The notes under the pieces are model-generated. The model searched no databases, had not been told where the DNA came from, and saw nothing but the letters and a program-made list of their open reading frames with translations. Shown one piece after another: positions 6,444 through 7,960 of a stretch of 7,960 nucleotides of DNA (positions within the stretch are counted from its first letter, which is position 1; each line of letters begins with the position of its first letter). Position numbers and translations under genes: made by a program. Source of the DNA: an uncultured Collinsella sp. (lineage in GTDB: Bacteria > Actinomycetota > Coriobacteriia > Coriobacteriales > Coriobacteriaceae); the NCBI GenBank assembly GCA_937934355.1, contig CALGZY010000239.1, positions 1 to 7,960 of the forward strand. Direction: 5' to 3'.

Positions 6444-7160
6444 ATGCTGCGTGCGATGATTGTGGATGATGAGGCGCCGGCTCGCTCGGAGCTTCGCTTC
6501 CTGCTCGAGCAAACGGGCAAGATCGGCACGATCACGGAGGCGTCGAGCGTCCGCTCCGCCATCGAGATGCTTATGGAAAGTCGCGTGGATGTCGTGTTTC
6601 TCGATATCTCGATGCCCGGTGCCTCGGGCCTGCAACTTGCCGAGGCGCTGCATAAGCTCAAAAATCCGCCGGCGATCGTGTTTGTGACTGCGTATAGTGA
6701 CCATGCGGTCGAGGCATTCGACGTGGATGCCGTCGATTATCTGATGAAGCCGGTCGAGGAAGCTCGCTTGGATCGCGCGATCGAGAAGGTCATGCAACGC
6801 GCCAAGCCGGTTACGGACAGCAAGGTGACCATCGAGCGTATCCCGGTGGAAAAGGGCGGCCGCAAGGTGCTCATTCCCGTGGACGACATTCGCTTTATCA
6901 TGGCCAAGGACGATTACTCCTGCATCTATACCGTCGATGATCGCTTTTTGTCGACGACCTCGCTGGCGCAGTTTGAGGCCAAGCTCTGCGACTTTGGCTT
7001 CTTCCGTGTTCACCGCCGCTATATCGTCAACTTGGCGTGCGTTACGGACGTCGAGACGGTGCCCTCGGGCGCCATCCAGCTGGGCATTACGGGCGTCGAC
7101 GAACGCGTGCCGGTTTCGCGCCGCCGCGTCGTGCCGCTCAAGAAGGCTCTGAGTCTCTAG
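6444..7160 (+). CDS. LytTR-family response regulator (second system)
   Basis: This 238-residue regulator has a receiver domain (about 2-118) and a LytTR DNA-binding domain (about 128-236). Receiver residues seen are D8-D9-E10, phosphoacceptor D54 in FLDISMPG, T82 in FVTAY and K102 in DYLMKPVEE. The LytTR domain carries FFRVHRRYIVNL (186-197) and VPVSRRR (222-228), both nearly the same as in the regulator at 540-1274. By my ungapped hand alignment about half of the receiver positions are identical between the two, and more positions differ in the LytTR half (for example KDDYSCIYT against ADFCNAICA). The pair therefore looks like an old duplication with separate targets. It follows its kinase by 72 bases and is closed by a terminator. 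I could not find a convincing pair of LytTR-type direct repeats in the window. Confidence 0.96.
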   Translation: MLRAMIVDDEAPARSELRFLLEQTGKIGTITEASSVRSAIEMLMESRVDVVFLDISMPGASGLQLAEALHKLKNPPAIVFVTAYSDHAVEAFDVDAVDYLMKPVEEARLDRAIEKVMQRAKPVTDSKVTIERIPVEKGGRKVLIPVDDIRFIMAKDDYSCIYTVDDRFLSTTSLAQFEAKLCDFGFFRVHRRYIVNLACVTDVETVPSGAIQLGITGVDERVPVSRRRVVPLKKALSL

Positions 7161-7167
7161 CACACTG

Positions 7168-7216
7168 GCCCCGCAGCCCTGTAGACCCATCGTCTGCGGA
7201 GCCGTGGGGCTTTTTT
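7168..7216 (+). terminator. Intrinsic terminator after the second regulator gene
   Basis: GCCCC (7168-7172) pairs with GGGGC (7206-7210), directly followed by six Ts (7211-7216). Inside, GCAG (7173-7176) can pair with CTGC (7194-7197), leaving an 8-base bulge on the 3' side. It starts seven bases after the regulator's stop codon and ends 39 bases before the next ATG. Confidence 0.78.
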
Positions 7217-7255
7217 GTATGTATCTGCCGAATCGTTTTTTGCGGAAGGGATCCC

Positions 7256-7723
7256 ATGAACAGTGCAAGCGCCAAGCGCATCGACATCATCTCGGACACC
7301 CACGGCTATCTTTCGCCCGCGCTTCTGGACGAGCTCAAGGGCGCAGATCTGATCATCCACGCCGGAGACCTCACCTCAGAGATGGATTACGAGCATCTAT
7401 GCACCATCGCCCCCGTGCGAGCGGTCCTAGGAAACAACGACTACTACCGCGACTACGGCCCGGATGTAGACCGTCTGGCCATCTTCACCTACGAAGGCCT
7501 CAAATTCGCCGTAGCCCACTACCGCGAAGACCTTCCGGTGGGATCCGTAGACGTAGCCATCAACGGCCACACCCACGTAACCAAAGAAGCCCAAGTGGGC
7601 CGCTGCTTGGTTCTCAACCCAGGCAGCGCCAGCTATCCCCGAGGCACCCGAGGCCCCACCATGGCCAGAATGCTCATCAAGGACGGCAAGATCCTGAGCA
7701 CCAAATTTATTGACTTAGAGTAA
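7256..7723 (+). CDS. YfcE/MJ0936-family metallophosphoesterase
   Basis: This 155-residue calcineurin-like phosphoesterase shows the full set of metal-binding motifs: SDTHG (13-17, D14 and H16), HAGD (35-38), GNND (59-62), a histidine at 88 in VAHYRED, and GHTH (104-107). The short single-domain length is typical of the YfcE/MJ0936 family, small two-metal enzymes that cleave phosphodiester or phosphomonoester bonds in vitro; the physiological substrate is usually unknown. The sixth motif area is VAHYRED instead of the commoner histidine-glycine form. ATG 7256 has GGAAGGG at 7244-7250. In-frame codons reach back into the regulator gene, but a start there would cross the terminator. It stands alone between two terminators, only 39 bases past the first. 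The second half of the gene uses many A-ending codons (GTA, GAA, CAA, CGA), unlike its neighbours. Confidence 0.94.
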   Translation: MNSASAKRIDIISDTHGYLSPALLDELKGADLIIHAGDLTSEMDYEHLCTIAPVRAVLGNNDYYRDYGPDVDRLAIFTYEGLKFAVAHYREDLPVGSVDVAINGHTHVTKEAQVGRCLVLNPGSASYPRGTRGPTMARMLIKDGKILSTKFIDLE

Positions 7724-7730
7724 CCGCAAC

Positions 7731-7765
7731 AAAAACGGGGGATGCACAACGCATCCCCCGTTTTT
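7731..7765. terminator. Perfect bidirectional intrinsic terminator
   Basis: A15-base perfect stem runs from 7731-7745 (AAAAACGGGGGATGC) to 7751-7765, with loop ACAAC. It has five As on the left and five Ts on the right, so it can end transcription from both strands: the phosphoesterase gene, and any leftward gene entering from the right. Confidence 0.93.
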
Positions 7766-7834
7766 CTTTGAGCAAAAGGCCGAAGTTCAACAACAACCAT
7801 CAGACAACCCCGCCGAGGAGCACGGGGATCCCGA

Positions 7835-7847
7835 GCCGCGAAGCGGC
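7835..7847. repeat. Short GC hairpin
   Basis: GCCGC (7835-7839) and GCGGC (7843-7847) form a perfect five-pair stem closed by GAA. It lies beside the eight-base palindrome GGGATCCC (7825-7832). Confidence 0.5.
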
Positions 7848-7879
7848 GAGCAACAAAGTCTTCGAACAAAGTGACGGCA

Positions 7880-7908
7880 GGGAGGGTCTCCGGGGCTGGG
7901 GGCGGGGG
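7880..7908 (+). other. G-quadruplex motif on the + strand
   Basis: Five runs of guanine (3, 3, 4, 5 and 5 bases) are separated by loops of 1, 5, 2 and 1 bases. This satisfies the usual pattern of four runs of at least three G with loops up to seven. It lies outside any supported gene. Confidence 0.6.
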
Positions 7909-7937
7909 TTAAGTTTGTCGCGAGTTCCGCACGCAAA

Positions 7938-7960
7938 GGAAAGCACTTAATGTGCTTTCC
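7938..7960. repeat. Perfect inverted repeat at the window edge
   Basis: GGAAAGCAC (7938-7946) and GTGCTTTCC (7952-7960) are exact reverse complements around TTAAT. The window stops at the last paired base, so the stem may be longer and a flanking T or A tract cannot be seen. It may be a terminator for the next gene or the centre of a larger palindromic repeat. Confidence 0.6.

Larger units (their letters stand above)
7766..7960. other. Gene-free tail with short repeats
   Basis: I see no supported gene here. The + frame at 7768-7950 opens with TTG just past the terminator stem, lacks a ribosome binding site and has a low-complexity product. The minus frame overlaps the phosphoesterase gene. 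The stretch holds a GCCGC-GAA-GCGGC hairpin (7835-7847), a direct repeat of AACAAAGT (7852-7859 and 7865-7872), a G-rich tract (7880-7908) and an inverted repeat at the end. This mix resembles an intergenic repeat unit, which is inference. Confidence 0.5.

Noticed and set aside
7037..7255. In-frame upstream extension of the phosphoesterase
   Set aside because: It would overlap the regulator gene and translate through the terminator. ATG 7256 has a good ribosome binding site and gives the normal family length.
6381..7268. Long open frame on the minus strand, about 295 codons
   Set aside because: It is fully antisense to the second regulator and its flanking hairpins. The product has low-complexity His/Arg/Asp character and no recognised family.
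7633..7869. Minus-strand frame of 78 codons at the end of the phosphoesterase
   Set aside because: It crosses the perfect terminator and overlaps the phosphoesterase gene in antisense. A decayed coding remnant in the part right of 7766 cannot be excluded.
7768..7950. Small + strand frame of 60 codons starting with TTG
   Set aside because: The start codon sits just past the terminator stem, there is no ribosome binding site, and the frame crosses hairpins and the G-rich tract.
1..7960. CRISPR array, tRNA, rRNA, insertion sequence or phage genes
   Set aside because: No regularly spaced repeats, no tRNA-like cloverleaf and no transposase, integrase or phage protein were seen on either strand.

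Overview
The window is moderately high-G+C bacterial DNA, with every recognisable gene on the + strand. Its protein families are two LytS/YehU-type histidine kinases each paired with a LytTR response regulator, a UMF1-family transporter and a YfcE-like phosphoesterase. Together with compact intergenic gaps, these suggest a gut actinobacterium of the Coriobacteriia, possibly Collinsella. That assignment is inference from overall style, not from a marker gene.

Layout: (1) 1-1274 holds the C-terminal end of a sensor kinase, cut by the window edge, followed 38 bases later by its LytTR regulator. (2) 1367-2311 encodes a zinc-dependent phospholipase C-like protein and 2413-3672 a UMF1/Atg22-like MFS permease; each has its own candidate promoter. 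(3) 3673-3843 is a structured intergenic region with alternating GCAAT/ATTGC inverted repeats, a candidate -10 box and a strong terminator-like hairpin ending in five Ts, just 21 bases before the next start codon. (4) 3844-7160 looks like one operon: a family 2-like glycosyltransferase, a second two-TM/GAF LytS-type kinase overlapping it by ATGA, and a second LytTR regulator after a 72-base gap that can fold. (5) After a terminator comes a YfcE/MJ0936-type phosphoesterase (7256-7723) closed by a perfect bidirectional terminator. (6) 7766-7960 has no convincing gene. It carries short inverted and direct repeats, a five-run G-quadruplex motif and a perfect hairpin at the window end.

How the parts may work together: each kinase senses an unknown signal, the second through a membrane anchor and a GAF-like domain. 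It phosphorylates its adjacent regulator, which then binds DNA through a LytTR domain. The two systems are clear paralogues, with about half of the receiver positions identical in my ungapped hand alignment, and they lie either side of the other genes. The tight glycosyltransferase-kinase coupling suggests that the second system is tied to surface glycan or envelope biology. No wholly new system is proven here. The best leads are the glycosyltransferase-kinase-regulator operon, its structured leader, and the G-rich repeat-like tail.
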